DNA of 64,000 nucleotides from the NCBI RefSeq assembly GCF_039541915.1, contig NZ_BAABHD010000032.1, forward strand, positions 124,001 to 188,000, read 5' to 3'. Positions 40,978 to 49,444 of this stretch are shown one piece after another (position 1 is the stretch's first letter; the number at the start of each line of letters is the position of its first letter). This DNA is from Nibrella saemangeumensis. Its GTDB lineage: Bacteria; Bacteroidota; Bacteroidia; Cytophagales; Spirosomataceae. The notes beneath the pieces were generated by a model. The model did not search any database and was not told where the DNA came from. It saw nothing but the letters and a program-made list of their open reading frames with translations. Made by a program: the position numbers and the translations under genes.

Positions 40978-41919
40978 ATGAAAGCCTTTGTTTTTACTGC
41001 TTCCCTTTTCCTTATGATGGGGCAGACTGTTGCATCGTGGGGACAACAAATTTCCAAAGAAGAACTTATCTTCCTGACGCCCGAATGGAAAGGAGAGCGT
41101 TTCGCCGACGGACGTCCTAAAGTACCTGATTCCATTCTGAAGCGGATGAAGCTGGTGACCCACGAAGAAGCCTGGGCCGTTATGAAAGGCGAGGGCTACC
41201 GCTACCAATACGCCGAAGGCTGGCAATGTTTGATTAACCCGGATAGTGTACTGGTAGGTCGGGCCGTAACGGCGACGTTCATACCGGGCCGTCCGGATAT
41301 TCATAATGCGATTGATGCCCGCGGAAAAAAAGCCGGTAAAAGAGGCCAGAACTCCTGGCCGGTGGATCTACTGGTAAAAGGCGATGTGTACGTGGTGGAT
41401 CAGTTTGGCGCCCATAACGATGGCCCCACCATTGGCGATAACGTGGGTAACGCTATTTTTGCCAAGTCGGGGAACGGGATTGTCTACGATGGGGCTGTCC
41501 GCGATATCGGTGGCTTAAAAGAGTTAAAATCCTTTACGTCTTTTATCACCAGCTATCATCCGTCGCACCATAATCCGCAGGGTGATCTAAATACGATGTT
41601 AGTTGGGATCAACCATCCAACACGCATTAAGCAGGCTACCGTTATGGCCGGCGATGTGGTACTGGGGCGCGATGGGGCTGTTGCGTTTATTCCGGCTCAC
41701 TTAGCCGAAAAAGTAGTAAAAACCTCGGAGATTGTTCGGTTGCGCGATATGTTCGGCCACGAGCGGTTGCGCGAGGGCAAGTATACCGCCGGCCAGATTG
41801 ATGCCCGTTGGTCTGCCGATATTGAAAAAGATTTCTCGCAGTGGCTCAACGCCCATATCGACGAGTTGCCTGTACCGAAAGAGCAGATTCAGGAGCTTCT
41901 GAAAACCCGTACCTGGTAA
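40978..41919 (+). CDS. Exported RraA/HMG-aldolase family protein
   Basis: This 313-residue protein has a signal peptide (FTASLFLMMGQTVASWG) and an RraA-type fold with GPTIGDNVGNAIFAKSGNGIVYDGAVRDIGGL, which includes the metal-ligand RD region. Relatives are 4-hydroxy-4-methyl-2-oxoglutarate or oxaloacetate-type aldolases, or RNase E inhibitors. A signal peptide is unusual. It is 32 bases upstream of the dehydratase gene on the same strand, so both likely act in the periplasm on one substrate. Confidence 0.82.
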   Translation: MKAFVFTASLFLMMGQTVASWGQQISKEELIFLTPEWKGERFADGRPKVPDSILKRMKLVTHEEAWAVMKGEGYRYQYAEGWQCLINPDSVLVGRAVTATFIPGRPDIHNAIDARGKKAGKRGQNSWPVDLLVKGDVYVVDQFGAHNDGPTIGDNVGNAIFAKSGNGIVYDGAVRDIGGLKELKSFTSFITSYHPSHHNPQGDLNTMLVGINHPTRIKQATVMAGDVVLGRDGAVAFIPAHLAEKVVKTSEIVRLRDMFGHERLREGKYTAGQIDARWSADIEKDFSQWLNAHIDELPVPKEQIQELLKTRTW

Positions 41920-41951
41920 TCGAACCCCTTCCCTAAACCCGATCAACCATA

Positions 41952-43235
41952 ATGTCAAGCACAACTTCCAGACGCTCTTTCCTGACCAAGAGCGCTATTG
42001 CCAGTGTATTTAGTGCTACGTCGCTGTCCACCTTTGGCGAGGGGCTGGAGCAGGCGGTCGAGCGCACGCCCTTATCGTCCAGCCCATCAGATCTTAAAAT
42101 TACGGATATCAAATGCGGGTACATCCGCAATGGTCATAGTCTGTTCGTCAAAGTGCATACCAACCAGGGTATCTGGGGGTGCGGAGAAGCCGTTGATGCT
42201 ACGCCGGGAACTTATCACCTGGTGAAGATGATGGGTGAGCGGATTAAGAATAAGAGTCCGCTGAATGTGAACCGGCTGTTTGAAGATATACGGCGGTCGG
42301 GTTTTTTCGAAGGTGCGCAGGCGGGGATGTACATTGCCGTGTTATCGGCGGTTGAGACGGCTTTGTGGGATCTGGTCGGTAAAGCTCTGGGGTTACCGGT
42401 GTACCAGCTCCTGGGTGGCAAGTACCGCGACCGAATTCGGGTTTACTGCGATACGGGTACCTACCGCGATACCGATAAAAGCACCGACAACTTTGCGCAG
42501 AGCGCCCGCGAGGCTGTCAAGATGGGCTTCAACGCCGTTAAATACGACATTGACGAGGCAGGCGACCCGAGCAAATACGACCGCTATAACTGGACGGCCA
42601 GCCCCGGCGAACTGGAGCGGATGTATAACCAGATTGCCGCCGTGCGGAAGGCGGTCGGCCCTAAAGTTGACATTTGCGTAGACATGCACGGCCGCTACGA
42701 CATGACTACCGGTAAACGCGTCGCCAAGATGATGGAGCCGCTGAACCTGATGTTCCTGGAAGAGCCGATCCCCGCCGAGAATGTGGAGGCTTACAAGATC
42801 ATCTCTGAGTCGACCAGTACACCGATTTGTGCCGGTGAGAACCATTACCTGGCGCACGGATTCCGCCGGATGCTGGAAATTGGGGCAGTAGACATTATCA
42901 TGCCCGACTTACAGAAAGCGGGAGGCTTGGGCGAAGGCCAGCGGATAGCCAACCTGGCCAATTTGTACTATGTGCCGTTTGCTCCGCACATGGTGGCCTC
43001 GTACCTGGGAGCCATGGCCTCCAGCCACGTTTGCGCGTCGGTGCCGAACTTCATGATTCTGGAGTGGCAGATCTACTTCCACGAAGATCCCATGTTCAAG
43101 GAGATCGTTAAGTTCGATGGGCCAATGGTCAAAGACGGCTTTATCCCGCTCTCGGAGAAACCCGGCATCGGCGTGGAGATTAACGAAGAAGGCATGCGTA
43201 AGTACGCGCCGAAGGATGTGCCGTTCTTTGTGTAG
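41952..43235 (+). CDS. Mandelate racemase/enolase-superfamily dehydratase with Tat signal
   Basis: This 427-residue protein starts with SRRSFLTKS and a hydrophobic run, a Tat signal. The catalytic domain has the superfamily metal ligands Asp (DICVDMHGRYD), Glu (LEEPIPAEN) and Glu (CAGENHYLAHGF) and a catalytic His candidate in APHMVASY. It is related to galactonate- or mannonate-type dehydratases. The Tat signal suggests it folds first and then is exported, next to an exported aldolase. Confidence 0.88.
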   Translation: MSSTTSRRSFLTKSAIASVFSATSLSTFGEGLEQAVERTPLSSSPSDLKITDIKCGYIRNGHSLFVKVHTNQGIWGCGEAVDATPGTYHLVKMMGERIKNKSPLNVNRLFEDIRRSGFFEGAQAGMYIAVLSAVETALWDLVGKALGLPVYQLLGGKYRDRIRVYCDTGTYRDTDKSTDNFAQSAREAVKMGFNAVKYDIDEAGDPSKYDRYNWTASPGELERMYNQIAAVRKAVGPKVDICVDMHGRYDMTTGKRVAKMMEPLNLMFLEEPIPAENVEAYKIISESTSTPICAGENHYLAHGFRRMLEIGAVDIIMPDLQKAGGLGEGQRIANLANLYYVPFAPHMVASYLGAMASSHVCASVPNFMILEWQIYFHEDPMFKEIVKFDGPMVKDGFIPLSEKPGIGVEINEEGMRKYAPKDVPFFV

Positions 43236-43252
43236 GTTTTTCTGTTATGTGG

Positions 43253-43290
43253 GCCCAGGCCGGCGTAAAGCTGCCGGCCTGGGCATTTTT
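43253..43290 (+). terminator. Terminator of the RraA-dehydratase operon
   Basis: A 12-bp stem GCCCAGGCCGGC / GCCGGCCTGGGC with an 8-base loop is followed by ATTTTT on the plus strand. Confidence 0.9.
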
Positions 43291-43355
43291 ATGGATAAAC
43301 AGCAAAGGAAAATGTAACTTTACAATTAAGAACGCTGTTCAATGCTTTACTGGTT

Positions 43356-43649
43356 ATGTTGACTCTGAAAGACATTATTGAAACCTTGCAGCAGCATAAA
43401 GCTGTGCTTCAGGAGAAATACGGCATCGTCGCATTAGCCGTATTTGGTTCTTTTGTCCGGGGAGAGCAGACCCCTGAAAGCGATATTGATATTTTAATTG
43501 AACAGGGGCAACCGTCACTTGGCTGGAATTATTTTGCCTTAGCCTATGAGCTAAATACCATTTTACAGCATAAAACAGATATGATTACCAGAGACGCTAT
43601 CAAGCCCAGGTATTATGATGCTATAAAAAAGGAATTGGTATATGTCTAA
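43356..43649 (+). CDS. MNT-type nucleotidyltransferase antitoxin
   Basis: This 97-residue protein has the minimal nucleotidyltransferase motif GSFVRGEQTPESDIDILIE (GSxxxG...DxD at residues 29-46). It overlaps the following HEPN gene by 8 bases. In such pairs the MNT protein is the antitoxin, often by AMPylating the HEPN toxin. This is a typical chromosomal copy. Confidence 0.92.
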   Translation: MLTLKDIIETLQQHKAVLQEKYGIVALAVFGSFVRGEQTPESDIDILIEQGQPSLGWNYFALAYELNTILQHKTDMITRDAIKPRYYDAIKKELVYV

Positions 43650-43977
43650 ACGCCTACCAACTCTGCTTATCGAAGATATGCTGGAGAGTATCGAAAAGAT
43701 AGAGCGTTACACAGGAGGGATGAGTTTTGATAACTTTTCAGAGGACGAACGGACAATAGATGCCGTAGTGCGCAATTTTGAGATAATCGGTGAAGCTTGC
43801 CGGCAATTACCTCAGGAATTTAAGGCTGTACATACTACGATACCCTGGCGAGAAATAGCCGATTTTCGAAACCTCCTGATTCACGACTATTTCGGTGTTA
43901 GTCTCCCGGTAGTTTGGAATATAGTTACGCAAAACCTGCCGGATTTAAAACGACAACTAGCTTTCCTTAAAACGTAA
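43642..43977 (+). CDS. HEPN domain toxin (DUF86)
   Basis: This 111-residue protein has a HEPN domain with the RNase motif RNLLIH (R-x4-H) in the C-terminal part, followed by DYFGVSLPVVWNI. It is a probable RNase toxin, neutralised by the MNT partner that overlaps it upstream. Confidence 0.92.
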   Translation: MSKRLPTLLIEDMLESIEKIERYTGGMSFDNFSEDERTIDAVVRNFEIIGEACRQLPQEFKAVHTTIPWREIADFRNLLIHDYFGVSLPVVWNIVTQNLPDLKRQLAFLKT

Positions 43978-44004
43978 AAAGCCCCTACGTTTCCGCAGAG
44001 GCTT
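43975..44004 (-). terminator. Weak terminator after sufB
   Basis: AAGCCCCT / AGAGGCTT (one mismatch) around a 10-base loop, with a T run on the minus strand, lies between the convergent HEPN and sufB genes. Confidence 0.45.
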
Positions 44005-44030
44005 AAATATAGTAAAACTCTTCTGTTCAA

Positions 44031-45476
44031 TTAACCCACCGAACCCTCCAGGCTGATCTCCAGCAGTTTCTGGGCTTCAACGGCAAACTCCATCGGGAGT
44101 TGATTCAAGACTTCCTTGGCATAACCGTTAATGATGAGCGCTACGGCCTGCTCAGTAGGAATACCACGCTGGTTGCAGTAGAACAACTGGTCTTCGCCAA
44201 TTTTGGACGTTGTAGCCTCGTGTTCAACCGTAGCGTTCGGGTTGTTCACCTCGATGTACGGGAACGTATGGGCTCCGCATTTATCGCCAAGCAGGAGGGA
44301 GTCACACTGCGAGAAGTTCCGGGCGTTGTCGGCCCGCTTAAACACCTGCACCAGTCCGCGGTAAGAGTTCTGGCTCTTACCGGCCGAAATACCTTTCGAT
44401 ACAATGCGGCTCTTGGTATTCTTGCCGATGTGAATCATCTTGGTCCCCGTGTCGGCCTGCTGCATGTTGTTGGTAACTGCTACCGAGTAAAACTCGCCGA
44501 TGGAGTTATCACCCTTCAGGATCACCGATGGGTATTTCCAGGTGATAGACGAACCCGTCTCTACCTGCGTCCACGAAATCTTCGAATTCGGGCCGTCGCA
44601 GATACCACGCTTGGTGACAAAATTGTATATACCGCCACGGCCTTCTTTATCGCCGGGGTACCAGTTCTGCACCGTCGAGTACTTGATCTCGGCATCGGCC
44701 ATAGCGACCAGTTCCACCACGGCCGCGTGCAGCTGATTTTCGTCGCGCATCGGAGCGGTACAGCCTTCCAGGTAGCTTACGTAACTGCCGGCATCGGCCA
44801 CGATCAGCGTCCGCTCAAACTGACCCGTACCGGCTGCGTTGATCCGGAAATAGGTCGACAGTTCCATCGGGCAGCGTACACCTTTCGGAATGTAGCAAAA
44901 TGAGCCGTCAGAAAATACCGCCGAGTTCAGGGCGGCAAAATAATTGTCTTTGGGCGGCACCACCGAACCGAGGTATTTCTTCACCAGCTCGGGGTGTTCC
45001 TGAACAGCCTCGGTCATGGAGCAGAAAATAATGCCCAGGTCCATCAGCTTATCTTTAAAGGTAGTCGCAATAGACACCGAGTCGATCACGGCGTCGACGG
45101 CCACGCCGGCCAGCCGCTCCTGCTCTTTTAGGGAGATACCCAGCCGCTCAAACGTGTCGCGCAGTTCGGGATCAATATCGTCCAAGGACTTTACTTCTTT
45201 CTTTTGTTTGGGAGCCGAGTAGTAGATAATATCCTGATAGTCGATCTTTGGATAGGTTACATTCGGCCAGTGGGGTTCGGTCATCTCCTGCCAATACCGG
45301 AACGACTTCAGACGCCATTCCAGCATCCAGGCGGGTTCGTTCTTCTTCGCCGAGATGAAGCGGACTGTATCTTCGTTCAATCCTTTCGGAGCTTCATCCG
45401 CTTCGATCAGCGTTTCAAACCCGTATTTGTATTCCGAATTGGTGATGCTCTCTAAGATTTCAACGTCCTTGCTCAT
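44031..45476 (-). CDS. sufB: Fe-S cluster assembly scaffold SufB
   Basis: This 481-residue protein matches SufB (VNNPNATVEHEATTSKIGEDQLFY with the conserved Glu/His, and the Cys in LLGDKCGAHTFPYIEV). SufB with SufC and SufD builds Fe-S clusters for delivery to apoproteins. No sufC, sufD or sufS lies downstream in the window, so it is separated from the usual partners. The Lrp gene is upstream on the same strand, 218 bases away. Confidence 0.95.
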   Translation of the reverse strand: MSKDVEILESITNSEYKYGFETLIEADEAPKGLNEDTVRFISAKKNEPAWMLEWRLKSFRYWQEMTEPHWPNVTYPKIDYQDIIYYSAPKQKKEVKSLDDIDPELRDTFERLGISLKEQERLAGVAVDAVIDSVSIATTFKDKLMDLGIIFCSMTEAVQEHPELVKKYLGSVVPPKDNYFAALNSAVFSDGSFCYIPKGVRCPMELSTYFRINAAGTGQFERTLIVADAGSYVSYLEGCTAPMRDENQLHAAVVELVAMADAEIKYSTVQNWYPGDKEGRGGIYNFVTKRGICDGPNSKISWTQVETGSSITWKYPSVILKGDNSIGEFYSVAVTNNMQQADTGTKMIHIGKNTKSRIVSKGISAGKSQNSYRGLVQVFKRADNARNFSQCDSLLLGDKCGAHTFPYIEVNNPNATVEHEATTSKIGEDQLFYCNQRGIPTEQAVALIINGYAKEVLNQLPMEFAVEAQKLLEISLEGSVG

Positions 45477-45694
45477 AAATTAGGTAAGTCGGATGGTTTC
45501 TTTACCGTGCTGTCGTAAAGGATTAACAAGTAATAAGGTGGCTACGTTCCGGTCTGATCGGCAAATATCGCAAAAAAGGTAATGCAGGGCCCGTTCGTCC
45601 TGTTATCCTGCCGGTGCAGGCGGGCACAGGCTCGGAATCAGGTCCGCTTCCTCAAAAACTAAAACAATTGGAAAGTGTTTGCCCTGGGCGGGCG

Positions 45695-46168
45695 TTAGTC
45701 GCCACTGCCGAAGGGGATAGGCCGGGCAATGCGTTCTTCCAGGGAGATAAACGTCTCCGTGCGCTGAATGCCACCCACCCGCTGGATTTTGTCGTGCAAT
45801 ACCTCCCGTAGGTGTTCGGTGTCGCGGCAGACGATCTTGGCAAAGATGCTGTAGATGCCGGTGGTGTAGTGAATGTTAACAACCTCGGGAATTTTTTCCA
45901 GCTCCGAGGCTACCTCCTCGTAAAGCGAACTTTTGTCGAGGTAGATACCCAGAAACGCGCTGATGTCCCAACCGAGCCGGGTATGGTCGATCACCAGTTG
46001 CGAGCCGCGGACAATGCCCATCTGCTCCATTTTCTTCATGCGCACGTGAACGGTGCCGCCCGAAACAAAAATTCGCTTGCCGATTTCAGTGTACGCCATA
46101 TTGGCATCCTGCATCAGCAGGTTCAGTATTTTCAGGTCGACATTGTCAATTTCTAAATTTTTGTCCAT
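45695..46168 (-). CDS. Lrp/AsnC family regulator
   Basis: This 157-residue protein has an N-terminal winged helix-turn-helix (ILNLLMQDANMAYTEIGKRIFVSGGTVHVRMKKMEQMGIV) and a C-terminal RAM (Lrp ligand) domain (DISAFLGIYLDKSSLYEEVASELEKIPEVVNIHYTTG). It likely responds to an amino acid. Its target gene is unknown. Confidence 0.92.
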   Translation of the reverse strand: MDKNLEIDNVDLKILNLLMQDANMAYTEIGKRIFVSGGTVHVRMKKMEQMGIVRGSQLVIDHTRLGWDISAFLGIYLDKSSLYEEVASELEKIPEVVNIHYTTGIYSIFAKIVCRDTEHLREVLHDKIQRVGGIQRTETFISLEERIARPIPFGSGD

Positions 46169-46198
46169 TTTTTAAAGACCTGTTTCGATGAATGCCAA

Positions 46199-46206
46199 CA
46201 AAAGTA
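46199..46206 (-). promoter_or_regulatory. -7 box of the Lrp gene
   Basis: TACTTTTG on the minus strand lies 30 bases before the ATG and matches TAnnTTTG. Confidence 0.5.
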
Positions 46207-46253
46207 GTGTAATTTTGAATAAAGCATAAATTTTAAGAATTTTTTATGAGAAA

Positions 46254-46286
46254 TTTGCAAAGAATAGCCAAATGGTTTTAACTTTG
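46254..46286 (+). promoter_or_regulatory. Promoter of the tRNA-like locus
   Basis: TTTG (46254-46257) and TAACTTTG (46279-46286) are 21 bases apart, matching the Bacteroidetes sigma consensus. Transcription should start near 46291. Confidence 0.75.
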
Positions 46287-46290
46287 CATT

Positions 46291-46352
46291 GTCAAGTTGA
46301 TCAAGTAGGTCAGCGACGAGGTCAACTTGATACCGGCTCGCCGGTCCGTTTT
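46291..46352 (+). ncRNA. Structured leader with terminator-like hairpin
   Basis: From the predicted start, TCAAGTTGA (46292-46300) pairs with TCAACTTGA (46322-46330) around 21 bases. The hairpin ACCGGCTCGCCGGT (46332-46345) follows, then a TTTTT run. This could be an attenuator or a small RNA of about 60 nt. The word CAAGTTGA recurs at about 46572 in the loop of the next terminator, so the leader strand could pair with either. No known riboswitch was recognised. Confidence 0.4.
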
Positions 46353-46360
46353 TCTCACAC

Positions 46361-46519
46361 TGTAGGATGTCGAAATTGGCAGACGTGCCCTCCTGTCTCG
46401 GGGGTGGTGAGTTCGGGATAAACACAGCATAATGCCCGCTTAGGCGGACTGGGGTTGACCACCAGGATTTTGTGCTGCGGCTAACCGCACCGTGGGTGGT
46501 TCGAGTCCCCCTCCTACAG
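46361..46519 (+). ncRNA. tRNA-like RNA with an oversized middle (possible tRNA with about 75 extra bases)
   Basis: The ends form a perfect 7-bp acceptor-like stem (TGTAGGA / TCCTACA). A D-arm-like part follows (GTCGAAATTGGCAGAC), and near the end a T-arm with the tRNA hallmark GGTTCGAGTCCCCC. A normal Leu-type tRNA would have about 85 bases; here there are about 159. The inner part has an arm CCCTC-CTGTCTC-GGGGG (anticodon GTC if used), a GGTGGT/ACCACC pairing and hairpins CCGC-TTAG-GCGG and TGCGG-CTAA-CCGCA. The anticodon cannot be assigned, so this is a tentative call. A degenerate tRNA, a tRNA with an insertion or a non-tRNA RNA are all possible. Confidence 0.45.
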
Positions 46520-46556
46520 CAATTTGGTTTTTAGTTTGTTGATGAAGTGTAATTAT

Positions 46557-46596
46557 AAACACGCCGGTCCAAGTTGAGGTCGGCGTTTGTTTTTTT
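46557..46596 (+). terminator. Terminator abutting the DUF819 start codon
   Basis: ACGCCG / CGGCGT (with flanking AAAC/TTTG) is followed by a run of seven T ending on the base before the ATG at 46597. It could end the tRNA-like transcript, or control read-through into the transporter gene. Confidence 0.65.
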
Positions 46597-47823
46597 ATGT
46601 CTGATCCAATAACCCTCGGTGTCCTCTTCGTTATCCTGGCGGCCGTGTTTGTTACGGCCCAGAGCGCCCGGCCGTTCTGGCAGCGCTTTTATCAATACGT
46701 TCCCACCACGCTTCTCTGCTATTTCATCCCGTCGTTGCTGAATACCTTCGGGCTGGTCGATGGCGATAATACGGGGCTGTACCCGGTTGTCTCCCGAATT
46801 CTGCTGCCGGCCAGTCTGGTGCTGTTTACGCTCAGTATAGATTTACACGCCTTCCGGCGGCTGGGTAAGAAGTCGGTGCTGATGTTTGTGGCTGGTGCCT
46901 TGAGTGTGATGCTGGGTGGGCCGCTGGCGGTCTGGCTGGTGTCGCTGTTTGCGCCCGAACTGGTAGGCGGGCAGGGGCCCGATGCCGTCTGGCGCGGACT
47001 GGCTACCCTGGCCGGCACCTGGATCGGGGGTGGTGCGAATCAGACCGCCCTGAAAGAAGTGTTTCAGCCCAGCAATGCCTTGTTTTCGGCCATTGTCACT
47101 GTCGACGTGATGGTTGGTAATCTCTGGCTCGCCTTTCTGTTATACGGAGCCAGTAAGTCGACCGTAGTCGACAAATGGCTCAGGGCCGACGCCAGCGCGG
47201 TTGAAGAGGTGAAGGAACGGGTGCAGCAGGAAGCCGAAGCCATCCGGCGCATTCCAACATTAACCGACTTTATGGTGATTATGGCGGTAGCTTTTGGTGC
47301 TACGGCTCTGGCGCACGCCATGGGCAACCAGATCGGCCCCTGGATTGAAGTCAATTACCCGGCCCTGAACCAGTTCAGTCTCAATGCACCTTTTTTCTGG
47401 ATCGTTGGGCTGGCCACGGCCATCGGTGTGGGGTTGTCATTCACCCCGGTGCGGAACCTGGAAGGGGCCGGCGCTTCCAAGATAGCCAATGTGTTTCTGT
47501 ACTTGATGATTGCCACCATAGGCCTAAAGATGAACATCCTGTCTATCGCCGACCACCCGGGTCTGATGCTGGTGGGAGCGATCTGGATGCTGTTTCACGC
47601 CCTGCTGATGATTGGCTTCAGCCGGCTGATCCGGGCTCCGTTCTTCTTTCTGGCAGTCGGCAGTCAGTCGTGCATCGGCGGACCAGCCTCGGCCCCCATT
47701 GTGGCGGCTGCCTTTCATCCAGTGCTGGCTCCGGTGGGTGTGCTGATGGCGATTCTGGGCTATGCCGCCGGGACCTACATGGGGTACCTGTCGGGGATCA
47801 TGATGCAACTGGTATCGCCCTGA
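46597..47823 (+). CDS. DUF819 family membrane protein
   Basis: This 408-residue protein has about ten membrane helices and the DUF819 plan, with GTWIGGGANQTALKEVFQ and SQSCIGGPASAPIVAAAFHP as the two symmetric conserved segments. These are putative transporters of unknown substrate. Its ATG comes directly after a terminator T run, an odd arrangement. Confidence 0.9.
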   Translation: MSDPITLGVLFVILAAVFVTAQSARPFWQRFYQYVPTTLLCYFIPSLLNTFGLVDGDNTGLYPVVSRILLPASLVLFTLSIDLHAFRRLGKKSVLMFVAGALSVMLGGPLAVWLVSLFAPELVGGQGPDAVWRGLATLAGTWIGGGANQTALKEVFQPSNALFSAIVTVDVMVGNLWLAFLLYGASKSTVVDKWLRADASAVEEVKERVQQEAEAIRRIPTLTDFMVIMAVAFGATALAHAMGNQIGPWIEVNYPALNQFSLNAPFFWIVGLATAIGVGLSFTPVRNLEGAGASKIANVFLYLMIATIGLKMNILSIADHPGLMLVGAIWMLFHALLMIGFSRLIRAPFFFLAVGSQSCIGGPASAPIVAAAFHPVLAPVGVLMAILGYAAGTYMGYLSGIMMQLVSP

Positions 47824-47920
47824 CAAAATCGTACCGGGAACCGTTTACCGAATAATCAAAACATAACCAGCTTAACAGGTAAAAGTGCTACCTTTCAGTA
47901 GCTTACCTGGCGAGCAAGTT

Positions 47921-49444
47921 ATGAAACAAATCTCCTTTACTCTTCTTCTGGCCGTTGTGGCCGGGTTGTTTGCCTACACAACGCAGCCTGCTGGTGAAAA
48001 AGCGCTGCTTTCGGTGCCGTTTACGCCAGAGATTCCCCGGACGTGGGACAGTACGGCGCTGGCCGACTACGAACTGCCGCTGGCGACCCCCAAAGCCTCA
48101 CCCAAAAACGTTTCTCCGGACTATTATTACCAGATGCCGGAGATGGTCATCTACAAGAGCTATCCCATCTACGCACCCGGCCGGGAGCCGAAGGGTTACT
48201 GGGAGTGGCTCCATCAACAGGAGCCGGAAGTTGTTTTTGATCCGGCTAAACTGAAAACCGAAGAAGACTGGATAAAGGCCGGCGAACTCGTGTTTGATGC
48301 GCCAACGGATACCTCCGGGGTATTTACCGCTCGTGAAGTTCGTGATCCGGCCATGTACGCGTACACGAAAATGCCGCTTACCAAAGACGGTATTATGCCG
48401 TTTGCGCGGTATGTAGTCCCCAAAAAAGGGCTGGTGGTGGTCAGTGGCCTGGGTTGTGTTATGTGCCACACACGCGTTTTGCCCGACGGATCGGTCATCA
48501 AAGGGGCCCAGGGCAACCAGCCGGATTCGAAGCGGGTAGCTTTTGCGTACCGGAATTACAATGTCCCCGAACCCGCTGCCCAGGGATTTATCCGGGCCCT
48601 GATGTCGGCTCCGTGGTTGGCCGACGATCCTCATACGCAGTTGAGTAAACAACCCAAAGCAGTTATTGCCGATGCGCTGGATGCCATGCCGCCGGGAACC
48701 ATGCTGCGGGAAGGCGCCGGTGTGTTGTTTCCCCCGCAGATTCCCAACCTGATTGGGGTGAAAGATAGAAAATACCTGGACCATAGCGGCATAAACCGCC
48801 ACCGGAACATCGGTGACCTGATGCGGTACGCGGCCCTGAATCAGTCGGTGAACATGATCGCCAGTTACGACGGATTTGTCCCCGGCGGCAAAGGCTTTAA
48901 AGAGGTGCCCGATCCGAAAAAAGGCCTTCGGTACAGCGAAGCCCAGTTGTATGCCCTGGCCAGATACATCTACTCGCTTGAGCATCCGGCGAATCCCAAC
49001 AAACCCACTGCCCTTTCCAAACACGGCGAACTCATCTTTGCCGAACAAGGCTGCGTCACCTGTCATACACCCCCGGCTTTTACCAATAATATGCTGACGC
49101 CGGTGGATGGCTTTACCGTGCCGGACGAACACCGGAAGAAGTACGACATCTTTGACATTTCCATCGGTACCGACCCCAACTATACGATGAAAACCCGGCG
49201 TGGCACCGGCTATTACAAAGTGCCGTCTCTCAAAGGGCTCTGGTATCGCGGACCATTCCTGCACGACGGCTCCTTGGCCAATCTGGAAGACCTGATCGAT
49301 CCCCGGCGGCTGCGTGACGATTACGTGCCGACCGGCTTTAAAGGCGCGGGTGTTACGCACCGGGCGGTGCGCGGGCATGAGTTTGGGATGGAACTGCCGG
49401 AAAACGACCGTAAGGCGTTGCTGGCTTATCTGAAGACATTATGA
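47921..49444 (+). CDS. Exported di-haem c-type cytochrome
   Basis: This 507-residue protein has a signal peptide (LLLAVVAGLFAYTTQ) and two CxxCH haem sites: GCVMCHTRVLPDG (about residue 182) and GCVTCHTPPAF (about residue 380). The C-terminal part (VPSLKGLWYRGPFLHDGS) resembles di-haem cytochrome c peroxidase or RoxA-type enzymes. It may be an electron-transfer oxidoreductase. It overlaps yceI by 4 bases (ATGA), so the two are translated together. The ATG at 47921 gives a clean signal peptide. Confidence 0.85.
   Translation: MKQISFTLLLAVVAGLFAYTTQPAGEKALLSVPFTPEIPRTWDSTALADYELPLATPKASPKNVSPDYYYQMPEMVIYKSYPIYAPGREPKGYWEWLHQQEPEVVFDPAKLKTEEDWIKAGELVFDAPTDTSGVFTAREVRDPAMYAYTKMPLTKDGIMPFARYVVPKKGLVVVSGLGCVMCHTRVLPDGSVIKGAQGNQPDSKRVAFAYRNYNVPEPAAQGFIRALMSAPWLADDPHTQLSKQPKAVIADALDAMPPGTMLREGAGVLFPPQIPNLIGVKDRKYLDHSGINRHRNIGDLMRYAALNQSVNMIASYDGFVPGGKGFKEVPDPKKGLRYSEAQLYALARYIYSLEHPANPNKPTALSKHGELIFAEQGCVTCHTPPAFTNNMLTPVDGFTVPDEHRKKYDIFDISIGTDPNYTMKTRRGTGYYKVPSLKGLWYRGPFLHDGSLANLEDLIDPRRLRDDYVPTGFKGAGVTHRAVRGHEFGMELPENDRKALLAYLKTL

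Noticed and set aside
46361..46519. tmRNA
   Set aside because: Length is about 160 bases, far below the usual 350 or more, and a D-arm-like part is present that tmRNA does not have.
48098..49378. Minus-strand open frame of 426 residues
   Set aside because: Antisense to the dihaem cytochrome gene, whose haem sites and signal peptide are convincing; no motif in the antisense product.
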